From: Modestobacter muralis
GTDB lineage: Bacteria > Actinomycetota > Actinomycetes > Mycobacteriales > Geodermatophilaceae
Assembly (NCBI RefSeq): GCF_010682105.1
Contig: NZ_JAAGWH010000013.1
Location: 310,001-374,000, forward strand
DNA length: 64,000 nt
Reading direction: 5' to 3'
Under the pieces are notes generated by a model. That model did not search any database. It was not told the origin of the DNA and saw only the letters and a program-made list of their open reading frames with translations. The position numbers and the translations under genes were made by a program. This document shows positions 8,661 through 17,369 of the stretch, piece by piece. The first letter of the stretch is position 1; each line of letters begins with the position of its first letter.

Positions 8661-9104
8661 GTGGACCGGGTCGCGCTCACCCCGGAGGCGGCGGACCTCG
8701 TCCGCCGCCTCCGGGCCGCGCACGGCCCGCTGATGTTCCACCAGTCCGGCGGCTGCTGCGACGGCTCGGCGCCGATGTGCTTCCCGCGCGGCGACTTCAT
8801 CGTGGGCGACGACGACGTGCTGCTCGGCCTGCTCGACGACGCCCACCCCGGCGAGCCGTCCCCGGTGCACCGACCCGGCGAGCCGATCTCCGACGACGTG
8901 AGCCCGGTGTGGATCTCCGGGCCTCAGTACGCAGCCTGGGCGCACACCCAGCTGCTGCTGGACGTCGTCCCCGGGCGCGGTGCCGGGTTCAGCCTGGAGG
9001 CGCCGGAGGGGGTCCGGTTCCTCACCCGCAGCCGGGTGTTCGACGACGCCGAGCGGCAGTGGCTGGACAGCTGCCCGGCGCCCAGGGGGCGGGACGTGCA
9101 CTGA
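8661..9104 (+). CDS. DUF779 family protein
   Basis: 147-aa cytosolic protein with the family-defining Cys-rich segment HQSGGCCDGSAPMC near residues 24-37, followed by an acidic loop and SLEAPEGVRFLTRSR. The function of DUF779 is unproven; the invariant cysteines suggest metal or cofactor handling. The GTG at 8661 is taken because family proteins begin just before this motif. No strong ribosome site is visible, so coupling to the aldehyde dehydrogenase 20 nt upstream is likely. An ALDH-DUF779 pair is a recurrent actinobacterial arrangement. Confidence 0.85.
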   Translation: MDRVALTPEAADLVRRLRAAHGPLMFHQSGGCCDGSAPMCFPRGDFIVGDDDVLLGLLDDAHPGEPSPVHRPGEPISDDVSPVWISGPQYAAWAHTQLLLDVVPGRGAGFSLEAPEGVRFLTRSRVFDDAERQWLDSCPAPRGRDVH

Positions 9105-9106
9105 CC

Positions 9107-9499
9107 TCAGGGCACGTCGACGCTGACCTGCGTGGCCTTGACCGTGGCGACGGCACGGACGCCGGGCTCCAGGCCCAGCTCGTCGGCGGCCTCGCGGGAC
9201 ATCAGCGAGACCACCCGGAAGGGCCCGGCCTGGAGCTCCACCTGCGCCATCACGGTGTCCCGCACGACCCGGGTCACGATGCCGGCGAGCCGGTTGCGGG
9301 CCGAGGAGGAGCGGGTCGCGCCCGGCTGCGGCGCCTCGTGCAGCTCCGCGGCCAGCCGGGCGAGGTCGGCGCCGTCGACCTGGATCGGCCCGCCGTCCCG
9401 GGTCGCGGTGATCCGGTCGCCGTCGATCCAGCGGCGGACCGTGTCGTCGCTGACGCCCAGCAGCGCCGCGGCCTCGGCGATCCGGTAGGAGGTGGGCAC
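9107..9499 (-). CDS. HTH-TOBE molybdate-responsive regulator (ModE-like)
   Basis: 130-aa protein with two parts. Residues 5-50 form a MerR/excisionase-type winged HTH (YRIAEAAALLGVSDDTVRRWI). Residues about 66-128 form a single TOBE/Mop domain (ARNRLAGIVTRVVRD and AVATVKATQVSVDVP). This is the compact actinobacterial counterpart of ModE, where the TOBE domain binds molybdate. The GTG start lies 16 nt from a dyad identical to that upstream of modA, so autoregulation is likely. It is convergent with the DUF779 gene, only 2 nt apart. Confidence 0.85.
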   Translation of the reverse strand: MPTSYRIAEAAALLGVSDDTVRRWIDGDRITATRDGGPIQVDGADLARLAAELHEAPQPGATRSSSARNRLAGIVTRVVRDTVMAQVELQAGPFRVVSLMSREAADELGLEPGVRAVATVKATQVSVDVP

Positions 9500-9514
9500 G
9501 CGGCGAGGCTAGGT

Positions 9515-9557
9515 CCGCAGGTGCGGTTCCACAAGGAAGTCGGACCCGCAGCTGCGG
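9515..9557. promoter_or_regulatory. Paired dyad operator upstream of the ModE-like gene
   Basis: CCGCAGGTGCGG (9515-9526, identical to the site upstream of modA) and the perfect palindrome CCGCAGCTGCGG (9546-9557) are 31 bp apart centre to centre. They lie in the divergent region, close to the regulator start at 9499 and about 100 nt from the helicase start. Confidence 0.65.
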
Positions 9558-9660
9558 GCCGCGAAATCACACTGTTGTAGGCAACTTTGTCATCCTCCCA
9601 GAATGTGCGGCCTGACCTGCGGATCGTTTGTCGATCTCAGGACCCGGGAAGTCGGGGTCG

Positions 9661-11379
9661 GTGACTGCGACCGTCCAGCGCCCCGCCGCCCCGACCACCA
9701 AGGCCGGAGGCTCGGCGTCGGTGCGCACCCGCCGGATCCGGCAGGTCGCCCGCGACGTGCTCGGCTTCACCGGCTTCCGCCCCGGCCAGGAGGACGCCAT
9801 GAAGGCGGTCGCCGCCGGGCGCGACACCCTCGCCGTGCTGCCCTCCGGCGCCGGCAAGTCCGCCGTCTACACCGTCGCCGGCCTGCTGCTCGACGGCCCC
9901 GTCCTCGTCGTCTCCCCCCTCATCGCCCTGCAGCGCGACCAGGTGCAGCGCCTGCAGGAGCTGGGCGAGGACGCCGTCGGCCGGGCCGCGGTGCTCAACT
10001 CCGGCCTGTCGGCGCTGGAGCACCAGGCCGTGCTGGACGGCATGCGTGACGGCACCGTGCGCTACTGCTTCCTCGCCCCCGAGCAGCTGGCCAAGCCCGA
10101 GGTGGTCGAGGCGATCCGCACGTCGGCCCCGGCGCTGTTCGTCGTCGACGAGGCGCACTGCGTCTCCGCCTGGGGCCACGACTTCCGCCCCGACTACCTG
10201 CGCCTGGGCGGCGTGGTCGAGCAGCTGGGCCACCCGACGGTGCTCGCGCTCACCGCGACCGCCGCTCCGCCGGTGCGGGCCGAGATCGTCGAGCGGCTGG
10301 AGATGGCCGACCCGGCGGTCGTCGTCGCCGGGTTCGACCGCCCGGAGATCCGGCTGGAGGTCACCCACCACCCCGACGCCGAGGGCAAGCACCGCGCCGT
10401 TGTGGACAAGGTCTGCGAGCTGACCCAGCAGGGCATCGGCATCCTCTACAGCGCCACCCGCAAGGGCACCGAGGAGTTCGCCGAGGCCCTGACCGGCCGC
10501 GGCCTGCGCGCCGCCGCCTACCACGCAGGCTTGCGGAAGAGCGACCGCGAGGAGGTGCAGCGGCGGTACATGGACGACGAGCTGGACGTCGTGGTCGCCA
10601 CCACCGCGTTCGGGATGGGCATCGACAAGCCCGAGACCCGGTTCGTGGTGCACGCCGAGCCGGCCGACTCCATCGACAGCTACTACCAGGAGATCGGCCG
10701 CGCCGGCCGCGACGGCCAGCCTGCGGTCGCCGTGCTGGTCTACCGCCAGGAGGACCTCGGCATCCGGAAGTTCTTCGCCGCCGGGGCGCCCGCGGAGGAG
10801 GAGCTGCAGCAGGTGGCCGGCCTCGTGCGGGCCGGCGTCGCTGCTGGGCTCGACGGCGTGGACATCACCGAGCTGCGTGCCGAGACCGGCCGGCCGGCGA
10901 CGCCGCTGGTGCGCGACCTCAACCTGCTGGAGCAGGCCGGCGCCGTCGTCCTCGACGACGAGGGTGCGGCCGTCCCCGCCCCCGACGCCCCCGCTCCGGG
11001 TCAGGCCGCGGCGGCAGCCCGCGAGCTCGCCCTGCAGCACATCAAGGTCGACGAGAGCCGCATCGAGATGATGCGCGGGTACGCCGACACCACCGGCTGC
11101 CGCCGCCAGCACCTGCTCAGCTACTTCGGCGAGCAGCTGGAGCAGCCCTGTGGCAACTGCGACAACTGCAGCGCCGGCACCGCCCACGAGCAGGCCGCCG
11201 ACGACGGGGACCAGGTCTTCCCGGTCGACAGCCCGGTCGAGCACACCGAGTGGGGGCCGGGCATCGTCATGCGCCACGAGGACGACCGGATCGTCGTCCT
11301 GTTCGAGGAGGTCGGCTACAAGACCCTCGCCCTGCAGGCCGTGATCGACCACGAACTGCTCCGCCGCCGCGCGGGCTGA
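9661..11379 (+). CDS. RecQ-family ATP-dependent DNA helicase
   Basis: About 572 aa. Superfamily 2 helicase motifs: Walker A SGAGKS, DEAH box VVDEAHCVSAWGHDFRP, motif III ALTATA, motif VI QEIGRAGRDG. A zinc-binding region with CGNCDNC near residue 500 follows, as in RecQ. No HRDC domain is obvious; the C-terminal part (HTEWGPGIVMRHEDDRIVVLFEEVGYKTL) is a small beta-rich extension seen in actinobacterial members. Unwinds DNA in recombination and repair. GTG 9661 is preferred; TTG 9628 in frame is an alternative adding 11 aa. Confidence 0.9.
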   Translation: MTATVQRPAAPTTKAGGSASVRTRRIRQVARDVLGFTGFRPGQEDAMKAVAAGRDTLAVLPSGAGKSAVYTVAGLLLDGPVLVVSPLIALQRDQVQRLQELGEDAVGRAAVLNSGLSALEHQAVLDGMRDGTVRYCFLAPEQLAKPEVVEAIRTSAPALFVVDEAHCVSAWGHDFRPDYLRLGGVVEQLGHPTVLALTATAAPPVRAEIVERLEMADPAVVVAGFDRPEIRLEVTHHPDAEGKHRAVVDKVCELTQQGIGILYSATRKGTEEFAEALTGRGLRAAAYHAGLRKSDREEVQRRYMDDELDVVVATTAFGMGIDKPETRFVVHAEPADSIDSYYQEIGRAGRDGQPAVAVLVYRQEDLGIRKFFAAGAPAEEELQQVAGLVRAGVAAGLDGVDITELRAETGRPATPLVRDLNLLEQAGAVVLDDEGAAVPAPDAPAPGQAAAAARELALQHIKVDESRIEMMRGYADTTGCRRQHLLSYFGEQLEQPCGNCDNCSAGTAHEQAADDGDQVFPVDSPVEHTEWGPGIVMRHEDDRIVVLFEEVGYKTLALQAVIDHELLRRRAG

Positions 11380-11501
11380 CGTCCCCCGGCGGGGTGGACC
11401 TGCCCACATCGACGGGTCCTGACGGTGCGTGACCTGCGGCGACACTGCGATCATGGGTGGAAGGACCGGGCAGTACGTGTCCGGCCGGGAGGAGTGCGCA
11501 C

Positions 11502-13163
11502 GTGAAGGTGCTGGGCATCAACGCGATCTACCACGACCCGTCGGCGGCGCTCGTCGTCGACGGAGTGGTCGTGGCCGCGGCAGAGGAGGAGCGCTTCAGC
11601 CGTCGCAAGCACGGCAAGCGCCCGCTGCCGTGGAGCGCCTGGGAGCTGCCCGAGCTGTCCGCGGCCTGGTGCCTGGAGGAGGCCGGGATCCGCCCCGAGG
11701 AGCTGGACGCGGTCGCCTACTCCTTCGACCCGGCCCTGATGGGCACCCCGGAGGAGTCCGGGCTGTTCGACGACGGCGACGTCATGCGCAAGAAGTACGC
11801 CGAGATGGCGCCGGACTTCCTCGCGCACGCCCTCCCCGGGCTGGACCCGGCGAAGGTCCGCTTCGTCAAGCACCACGTCGCCCACGCCGCCTCCGCCGGC
11901 CTGGCCGCGCCGGCGCGCGCCGGCCTGCGGGACAACTCGGTGCTGGTGCTCGACGGCCGCGGCGAGGCGCACAGCCACCTCGCCGGCCGGTACCGCGACG
12001 GTCAGCTCGAGGTGCTCGCCGGTCAGGCGCTGCCGCACTCGCTGGGCCTGATGTACGAGGACCTCACCGACCACCTGGGCTTCCTGCGCAGCTCCGACGA
12101 GTTCAAGGTCATGGCGATGGCCTCCTACGGCAAGCCGCGGTTCGTCGGCGCGCTGTCGGAGTTCATCCGGGCCACCGACGACGGCGGGTTCCGCACCGAC
12201 AAGATCGACTACACCGAGTTCGCGCCGCGCCTGGGCAAGGGCGAGCAGTGGACCGAGGCGCACGCCGACCTGGCCGCCAGCGTCCAGCAGCGGCTGGAGG
12301 AGGTCCTCATCGACCTCGCCAGCTGGGTGCACGCCCAGACCGGCGACAAGGTCCTCACCCTGGCCGGCGGCACCGCGCTCAACTGCGTGGCCAACACCCG
12401 GATCCTGGCCGAGAGCCCGTTCGAGGAGGTCTGGGTCCAGCCGGCCGCCGGTGACGCCGGCACCGCCCTGGGCGCCGCGCTGCACGTGGCCCGCGAGCTC
12501 GGCGAGGAGACCCAGCCGATGCCGGGTGCCGCGCTCGGCCGCGGCTGGACCGACGAGGAGATCGAGCAGGTGCTGATCACCGCCTCGATCGACTACGAGC
12601 GCCCGGACGACGTCGCCGAGGCCGTGGCCGAGGTGCTGGCAGACAACGGAATCGTGGCCTGGTTCCAGGGCCGCAGCGAGTTCGGCCCCCGCGCGCTGGG
12701 CCGCCGCTCGCTGATGGCGCACCCGGGCTTCGAGGGCAACCTCGAGCGGATGAACGACGTGAAGGGCCGGGAGCAGTTCCGCCCGGTCGCGCCGATGGTG
12801 CTGCTGGAGCGGGCGCCGGACATCTTCAGCCGCGGGCCCATCCCCTCGCCGTACATGCTCTTCGTGCACGACGTGGCCCCGGAGTGGCGGGACAAGATCC
12901 CCACCGTCACCCACGTGGACGGGACGGCGCGGATCCAGACCATCGACCCCGAGGTCGACCCGCTGGTGCACCGGATGATCTCGGCGTTCGAGCGGCGCAC
13001 CGGGCTGCCGATCGTGGTCAACACCAGCCTGAACACCGCCGGGCGCCCGATGGTCGACGACCCGCGGGACGCCCTGGAGTGCTTCGGCTCGGCCCCGGTC
13101 GACCTGTTGGCCATCGGCCCGTTCGTCGTCCGCCGTCCGAGGGCGACGCCCCGTCCCGCCTGA
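11502..13163 (+). CDS. NodU/CmcH-type O-carbamoyltransferase
   Basis: 553-aa enzyme of the family that transfers a carbamoyl group from carbamoyl phosphate, via carbamoyl-AMP, to a hydroxyl of a natural product or glycan. The N-terminal Kae1-like domain shows GINAIYHDPSAALV, EEERFSRRKHG and KHHVAHAASA. The C-terminal carbamoyltransferase domain shows GRSEFGPRALGRRS and NTSLNTAGRP. The GTG at 11502 is chosen because GGGAGGAG precedes it by 7 nt. It stands alone: no glycosyltransferase, polyketide or antibiotic genes flank it, so the acceptor cannot be guessed. A strong hairpin follows. Confidence 0.88.
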   Translation: MKVLGINAIYHDPSAALVVDGVVVAAAEEERFSRRKHGKRPLPWSAWELPELSAAWCLEEAGIRPEELDAVAYSFDPALMGTPEESGLFDDGDVMRKKYAEMAPDFLAHALPGLDPAKVRFVKHHVAHAASAGLAAPARAGLRDNSVLVLDGRGEAHSHLAGRYRDGQLEVLAGQALPHSLGLMYEDLTDHLGFLRSSDEFKVMAMASYGKPRFVGALSEFIRATDDGGFRTDKIDYTEFAPRLGKGEQWTEAHADLAASVQQRLEEVLIDLASWVHAQTGDKVLTLAGGTALNCVANTRILAESPFEEVWVQPAAGDAGTALGAALHVARELGEETQPMPGAALGRGWTDEEIEQVLITASIDYERPDDVAEAVAEVLADNGIVAWFQGRSEFGPRALGRRSLMAHPGFEGNLERMNDVKGREQFRPVAPMVLLERAPDIFSRGPIPSPYMLFVHDVAPEWRDKIPTVTHVDGTARIQTIDPEVDPLVHRMISAFERRTGLPIVVNTSLNTAGRPMVDDPRDALECFGSAPVDLLAIGPFVVRRPRATPRPA

Positions 13164-13175
13164 GGCACGGTCGTA

Positions 13176-13218
13176 GCGGAACGCCCTGTCACCCCTTCGG
13201 GTGAGGGGGCGTTTCCGC
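13176..13218 (+). terminator. Terminator after the carbamoyltransferase gene
   Basis: Outer arms GCGGAACGCCC (13176-13186) and GGGCGTTTCCGC (13207-13218) with one bulge, and inner arms TCACCC (13189-13194) and GGGTGA (13199-13204) around a CTTC loop. Strong nested hairpin 12 nt after the stop codon. Confidence 0.8.
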
Positions 13219-13286
13219 TGGTCGGTACGGGGAACTCAGGAGTCCGGCCCACCCAGACCCAGTGAGCCCTACACCTTGGAGGACCC

Positions 13287-13760
13287 ATGTCCACAGCAGA
13301 CCTGCCCGGCGCCGGCTCGCGCGGGATGACCTGGCCGCAGCAGCTGTCCCTCGCCTTCGGCGTGATCTACACGCTGATCGGCGTCATCGGCTTCTTCATC
13401 ACCGGCTTCGGCGACTTCTTCGGCAACATGAACGGCTCGTCGATGGACCACGACCACACGCTGCTCGGGTTCATGATCAACCCCGCGCACAACGTCGTGC
13501 ACATCCTCATCGGCGTCGCCGGCATCGCGCTGTCCCGCACCCTCAAGGGCGCGCGCACCTACGGCCTCCTGCTCCTGGTCGGCTACGGCCTCGCCTTCGT
13601 CTACGGCCTGTTCGCCGTCGGCAAGGACTGGGACTTCCTGAACCTGAACTGGGCCGACAACGTCCTGCACATCGCCACGGCGATCGTGGGCGCGATCATC
13701 GCCTTCGGCCCGGTGAAGACCATCACCACCGAGCGCGGGCGGAACGCCTCGCTGCGCTGA
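13287..13760 (+). CDS. DUF4383 membrane protein
   Basis: 157 aa with four hydrophobic segments. The family motif NPAHNVVHILIGVAG (second helix) and NWADNVLHIATA (last helix) identify DUF4383, a common actinobacterial integral membrane family of unknown function. TTGGAGGACCC precedes the ATG. The gene is flanked by hairpins on both sides and is therefore a monocistronic unit. Confidence 0.88.
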   Translation: MSTADLPGAGSRGMTWPQQLSLAFGVIYTLIGVIGFFITGFGDFFGNMNGSSMDHDHTLLGFMINPAHNVVHILIGVAGIALSRTLKGARTYGLLLLVGYGLAFVYGLFAVGKDWDFLNLNWADNVLHIATAIVGAIIAFGPVKTITTERGRNASLR

Positions 13761-13791
13761 CCCCGCCCCGGGGCCACGGTCCCGGATCAGG

Positions 13792-13835
13792 CACGCCACC
13801 GCCCGGACACCTCACGGTGTCCGGGCGGTGGCGTG
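13792..13835. terminator. Strong bidirectional terminator hairpin
   Basis: A perfect 20-bp stem: left arm 13792-13811 (CACGCCACCGCC...), loop TCAC (13812-13815), right arm 13816-13835. It lies between the DUF4383 gene and the convergent small membrane-protein gene and can terminate both. Confidence 0.85.
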
Positions 13836-13847
13836 TCCGGGGCCGGA

Positions 13848-14045
13848 TCAGCGCGGGCGGGCCCGGCGGAGCAGGAACGCACCCACCCCGGCCAGGACGA
13901 CGCCCGCGACCAGCTGGGCCGTCCCGACGCCGGCGCGGTCGCTGCCGAACCAGGTGGGCGTGGAGAGCACCAGGACGACGGCGACGCCCAGCACGAAGAG
14001 GGCGACCAACCGCTCGCGCCGGCTGCGGGGGTCCGGTGAGGTCAT
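13848..14045 (-). CDS. Small two-helix membrane protein, unknown
   Basis: 65 aa: a basic N-terminus, a first hydrophobic helix (LVALFVLGVAVVLVLS), a short loop, then a second helix (LVAGVVLAGVGAFLL) and a basic RRARPR tail. No family recognised. The ATG at 14045 has no striking ribosome site, but the two-helix pattern and normal high-GC3 codon use support a real gene. Confidence 0.65.
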   Translation of the reverse strand: MTSPDPRSRRERLVALFVLGVAVVLVLSTPTWFGSDRAGVGTAQLVAGVVLAGVGAFLLRRARPR

Positions 14046-14132
14046 GCAGCGACCCTAGCGAGACGCCGATCGGCCAGGATGGACCGACCGCGCTGCCGCC
14101 CCGGTGCGCCGACCGAACCGGACAGGAGCCTC

Positions 14133-14516
14133 ATGAGGATCGCCATGACCAGCGTCTTCGTCGACGACCAGGAGAGAGCGCTGCGGTTCTACACCGAGAA
14201 GCTCGGCTTCGTGGTCAAGAACGACGTCCCGGTGGGGGAGCACCGCTGGCTCACCGTCGTCTCCGCGCAGGACCCGGACGGCGTGGAGCTGGTCCTCGAG
14301 CCCGACCAGCACCCCGCGGCCCGGGCGTTCAAGCAGGCGCTGGTCGCCGACGGCATCCCGTTCACCGCCTTCGCCGTGGACGACGTCCGCGCCGAGCACG
14401 AGCGGCTGGCCGCGGCGGGCGTGGTGTTCACCCAGCCGCCGCTGTCCATGGGGCCGATGACCGTCGCCGTCCTGGACGACACCTGCGGCAACCTGATCCA
14501 GCTCGCCGGGGCCTGA
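14133..14516 (+). CDS. VOC (glyoxalase/bleomycin-resistance) family protein
   Basis: 127 aa, one vicinal-oxygen-chelate unit made of two beta-alpha-beta-beta-beta modules: VFVDDQERALRFYTEKLGF at the N-terminus, DGVELVLEP mid-chain and DTCGNLIQLAGA at the end. The conserved late Glu seen in glyoxalase I is not evident (NLIQL), so metal-dependent lyase activity is uncertain. The ATG at 14133 has AGGAG 4 nt upstream. Confidence 0.85.
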   Translation: MRIAMTSVFVDDQERALRFYTEKLGFVVKNDVPVGEHRWLTVVSAQDPDGVELVLEPDQHPAARAFKQALVADGIPFTAFAVDDVRAEHERLAAAGVVFTQPPLSMGPMTVAVLDDTCGNLIQLAGA

Positions 14517-14541
14517 CCGCCCCGGCGTCAGCGGCCGGGCG

Positions 14542-16200
14542 TCAGCGCCCCCGGTTCGGCGGCTCGCCGGCGGCCAGGGCCGCGGCGGCCTGCGCCGGGT
14601 CGTAGGCGCAGGCGTCGGTGACCTCGGCGGCGACACCGCCGTTGCCCCCGGGCGCCGGCGCGGCCGACAGCGGTGCACTGGACGTCGCCGGCGCGGGAGC
14701 CGGCGTGGAGGCCGGTGCGGGAGCCGCCGAGGTCGACGGGGCCGGGGCGGTCGTATCGCCGCCGCTGGTCGGCACCGGGCGCAACGCCTCCTGGACCAGC
14801 GCACGGATCCGGTCGTAGTCCGGGTACGCCGGGTTGATCACCGTGTCGTCGAAGACGACGCTGCGGATCCCGGCCTCCTTGACCTGGAACGCCAGGTCCA
14901 CGACGTCGCCGAGCACGCCGGAGGGGACGTCGGAGCTGACGATGTCGGAGGTGGTGCGGGCCAGCTCCTGGTACCGGGACAACAGCGTCACCGGGTCGGC
15001 GGCGTCGACGATGGCCTGCAGCACGCAGCGCTGGCGGTCCATCCGCAGGTAGTCCGACAGCCCGTACCGGCCGCGGGCGAAGTCCAGCGCCTCGACCCCG
15101 CCCATCAGCTGGTCGGGGCCCGGGGCGATGTAGCGGTCGGGCAGCGCGCCGGTGGCCGTGTCGCCGTTGACCGGGACGTAGTAGTTCACGTTCAGCCGCA
15201 GCCCACCCAGGGCGTCGACCAGCCGGCTGAAGCCGTCGAGGTTGACCAGCACGTAGTAGTCGATCTGCAGGCCCAGGGCCTCACCGACCCCGAGCTTGAG
15301 GAAGTCGGCACCGGCGTCGTCGGTGGGGCCCAGGACATCGGGGTGCTGGGCCGGGCCGTTGCGGTAGACGGCGTTGAGCAGGCTCTCGGACTCACTGCCG
15401 GCGTCGAAGCCGTCGGGGTAGAGCGCGGCCAGTGGGCTGGAGGCGGGGAAGGGGAGGTCCTCGAGGTTGCGCGGCAGGCTGAACAGCGTCGTCGCGCCGG
15501 TGTCGACCTGCACGTTGGCCACGATCACCGTGTCGGTGCGCACGCCCTCGCGCCCCGCGCCGCCGTCGCCGCCCAGCAGCAGGATGTTGACCTCGTCCTG
15601 ACCCCCGAAGGCGTCGGACCGGTCGTCGGACTGGGTGACCGTGGCGCTGTCGCCGTCGTCGAAGACGGTGTCGACCAGGTCGCGCTGGGCGACGGCCAGC
15701 TGCACGGCCCACGCGGCCGGGGCGATGACCGCCGCGCACAACACCGCGACGACGCCGACGCCGACGCCGCGCTGCCAGGGACGCAGCTGCCGCGGCCGCA
15801 CCGCCCGGTAGCCGGTGACGACGACGAGCAGCCAGCCCAGCGCCAGGACCACGATGCCGGCGATGATCCAGCGCAGCGCGGTCGAGTCGACGGCCAGCCG
15901 CACGACGTCCCGCTGGGCGTAGGTGGCGAGCAGGACCCCGCCGGCCACGAGCAACACGAACAGGGCGAGCAGCACGGCGCCGACCTTGCGCCGGCCGGTG
16001 GCCAGGAACGTCGTCCCGGGGACGACGGTGCCGGCGACGGTCAGCAGCAGCGCCGAGCCGAAGCTGCGGCGGCCGGACCGGTGGTGCGCGTGCGGAGCCC
16101 GATCGGGGTCGACGTACGCCGAGCTGCCGGTGCGGGCCGGGACGTCGGAGGGGTCGGTGCCGTGCCGGGACCGCCGGGGCGAGGAGGCGTCGTCGCTCAC
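14542..16200 (-). CDS. LytR-CpsA-Psr (LCP) family cell-wall glycopolymer ligase
   Basis: 552 aa. Four hydrophobic segments lie at about 46-65, 71-92, 102-124 and 135-158, followed by an extracellular LCP domain (about 200-400; TDTVIVANVQ, LPRNLE, DYYVLVNLDGFSRLVDALGG, ARGRYGLSDYLRMDRQ with catalytic-type arginines). The tail is a long Ala/Pro/Thr-rich stretch. LCP enzymes transfer polymers such as teichoic acids or arabinogalactan from lipid carriers to peptidoglycan. The GTG at 16200 is taken as the start; longer versions run into the divergent promoter. Most family members have one N-terminal helix, so four is unusual. Confidence 0.88.
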   Translation of the reverse strand: MSDDASSPRRSRHGTDPSDVPARTGSSAYVDPDRAPHAHHRSGRRSFGSALLLTVAGTVVPGTTFLATGRRKVGAVLLALFVLLVAGGVLLATYAQRDVVRLAVDSTALRWIIAGIVVLALGWLLVVVTGYRAVRPRQLRPWQRGVGVGVVAVLCAAVIAPAAWAVQLAVAQRDLVDTVFDDGDSATVTQSDDRSDAFGGQDEVNILLLGGDGGAGREGVRTDTVIVANVQVDTGATTLFSLPRNLEDLPFPASSPLAALYPDGFDAGSESESLLNAVYRNGPAQHPDVLGPTDDAGADFLKLGVGEALGLQIDYYVLVNLDGFSRLVDALGGLRLNVNYYVPVNGDTATGALPDRYIAPGPDQLMGGVEALDFARGRYGLSDYLRMDRQRCVLQAIVDAADPVTLLSRYQELARTTSDIVSSDVPSGVLGDVVDLAFQVKEAGIRSVVFDDTVINPAYPDYDRIRALVQEALRPVPTSGGDTTAPAPSTSAAPAPASTPAPAPATSSAPLSAAPAPGGNGGVAAEVTDACAYDPAQAAAALAAGEPPNRGR

Positions 16201-16406
16201 GCGACGATCACGCGCGCCGGGGAGTCGGTCATCTGGCCATGATCGCACCGATCCCGCCGCGCGCCACCAGCCTGACGTCCCACACCCCACCCACAGGAGG
16301 TGCTATCGGCCACGGCGCGTCGCGGGCACCGGAACGTCCCGTACCGAGCCGGCGTTGCCCGGGTCACGTACGTTACGAGGTCCCAGGCGTTCCCGAGGAG
16401 GCCACC

Positions 16407-17369
16407 GTGTCGAAGACGCCGACCGAGGCAGCACTGCTGATCGAGCTGGAGTCGGTGGTCGAGGAGAACCTCGACCGGCACATCGGCCTCGCCCAGGAGT
16501 GGCACCCGCACGACTACGTCCCGTGGTCGCAGGGTCGCGACTTCGCCTTCCTCGGCGGGGAGGACTGGGCGCCGGAGCAGTCGAAGCTGGACGAGACCGC
16601 CAAGGCGGCCATGTTCACCAACCTGCTCACCGAGGACAACCTCCCCAGCTACCACCGGGAGATCGCCACCCGCTTCGGCCGGGACGGCGCCTGGGGCACC
16701 TGGGTCGGCCGCTGGACGGCGGAGGAGAACCGGCACGGCATCGCCCTGCGCGACTACCTGGTGGTCACCCGCGGCGTCGACCCCGTCGAGCTCGAGCGGG
16801 CCCGCATGGACTACATGACCTCCGGCTACGACTCCGGGGACAAGACGGCGCTCGAGGCCGTGGCCTACGTGTCCTTCCAGGAGCTGGCGACCCGGGTCAG
16901 CCACCGCAACACCGGCAAGGCGACGGGCGACCCGATCGCCGACCGGCTGCTCGCCCGGATCGCCAAGGACGAGAACCTGCACATGGTCTTCTACCGCAAC
17001 ATCGTCTCCGCGGCGTTCGACATCGCCCCGGACGAGACGATGCGCGCGGTCACCGACGAGGTCATGCGATTCGAGATGCCCGGCGCCTCGATGGCCGGGT
17101 TCCGCAAGAACTCCGTCCTGATCGCCAAAGCCGGCATCTACGACCTGCGACTGCACCACGACGAGGTCATCTCCCCGGTCCTGCGCGCCTGGAAGGTCTT
17201 CGAGCGCACCAACCTCGGCCCGGCCGGCGAGCAGGCGCGCGAGGAGCTCGCCCAGTTCATGACCGGCCTGGACGCCCAGGCGACGAAGTTCGTCGAGAGC
17301 CGCGACCGCATGCGGGCCCGCATGCAGGCCCGGTCCGACAAGGAGATCACCCCCCTCGCCCAGGCGTGA
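16407..17369 (+). CDS. Acyl-ACP desaturase (type 2 fatty acid desaturase)
   Basis: 320-aa ferritin-like diiron enzyme that puts a double bond into acyl-ACP. Metal ligands are visible in ELESVVEENL, TEDNLPSYH, EENRHG and KDENLHM, the ExxH pairs of the DesA/plant stearoyl-ACP desaturase family. Length and layout resemble mycobacterial DesA1/DesA2. The GTG at 16407 has GAGGAG 6 nt upstream, and residues upstream of it have no family match. A strong hairpin follows immediately. Confidence 0.9.
   Translation: MSKTPTEAALLIELESVVEENLDRHIGLAQEWHPHDYVPWSQGRDFAFLGGEDWAPEQSKLDETAKAAMFTNLLTEDNLPSYHREIATRFGRDGAWGTWVGRWTAEENRHGIALRDYLVVTRGVDPVELERARMDYMTSGYDSGDKTALEAVAYVSFQELATRVSHRNTGKATGDPIADRLLARIAKDENLHMVFYRNIVSAAFDIAPDETMRAVTDEVMRFEMPGASMAGFRKNSVLIAKAGIYDLRLHHDEVISPVLRAWKVFERTNLGPAGEQAREELAQFMTGLDAQATKFVESRDRMRARMQARSDKEITPLAQA

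Noticed and set aside
13848-14045. Small membrane-protein frame considered as a shadow ORF
   Set aside because: Kept as a gene: it has two clear hydrophobic helices, an ATG start, and lies in a gap not otherwise coding, behind a bidirectional terminator.
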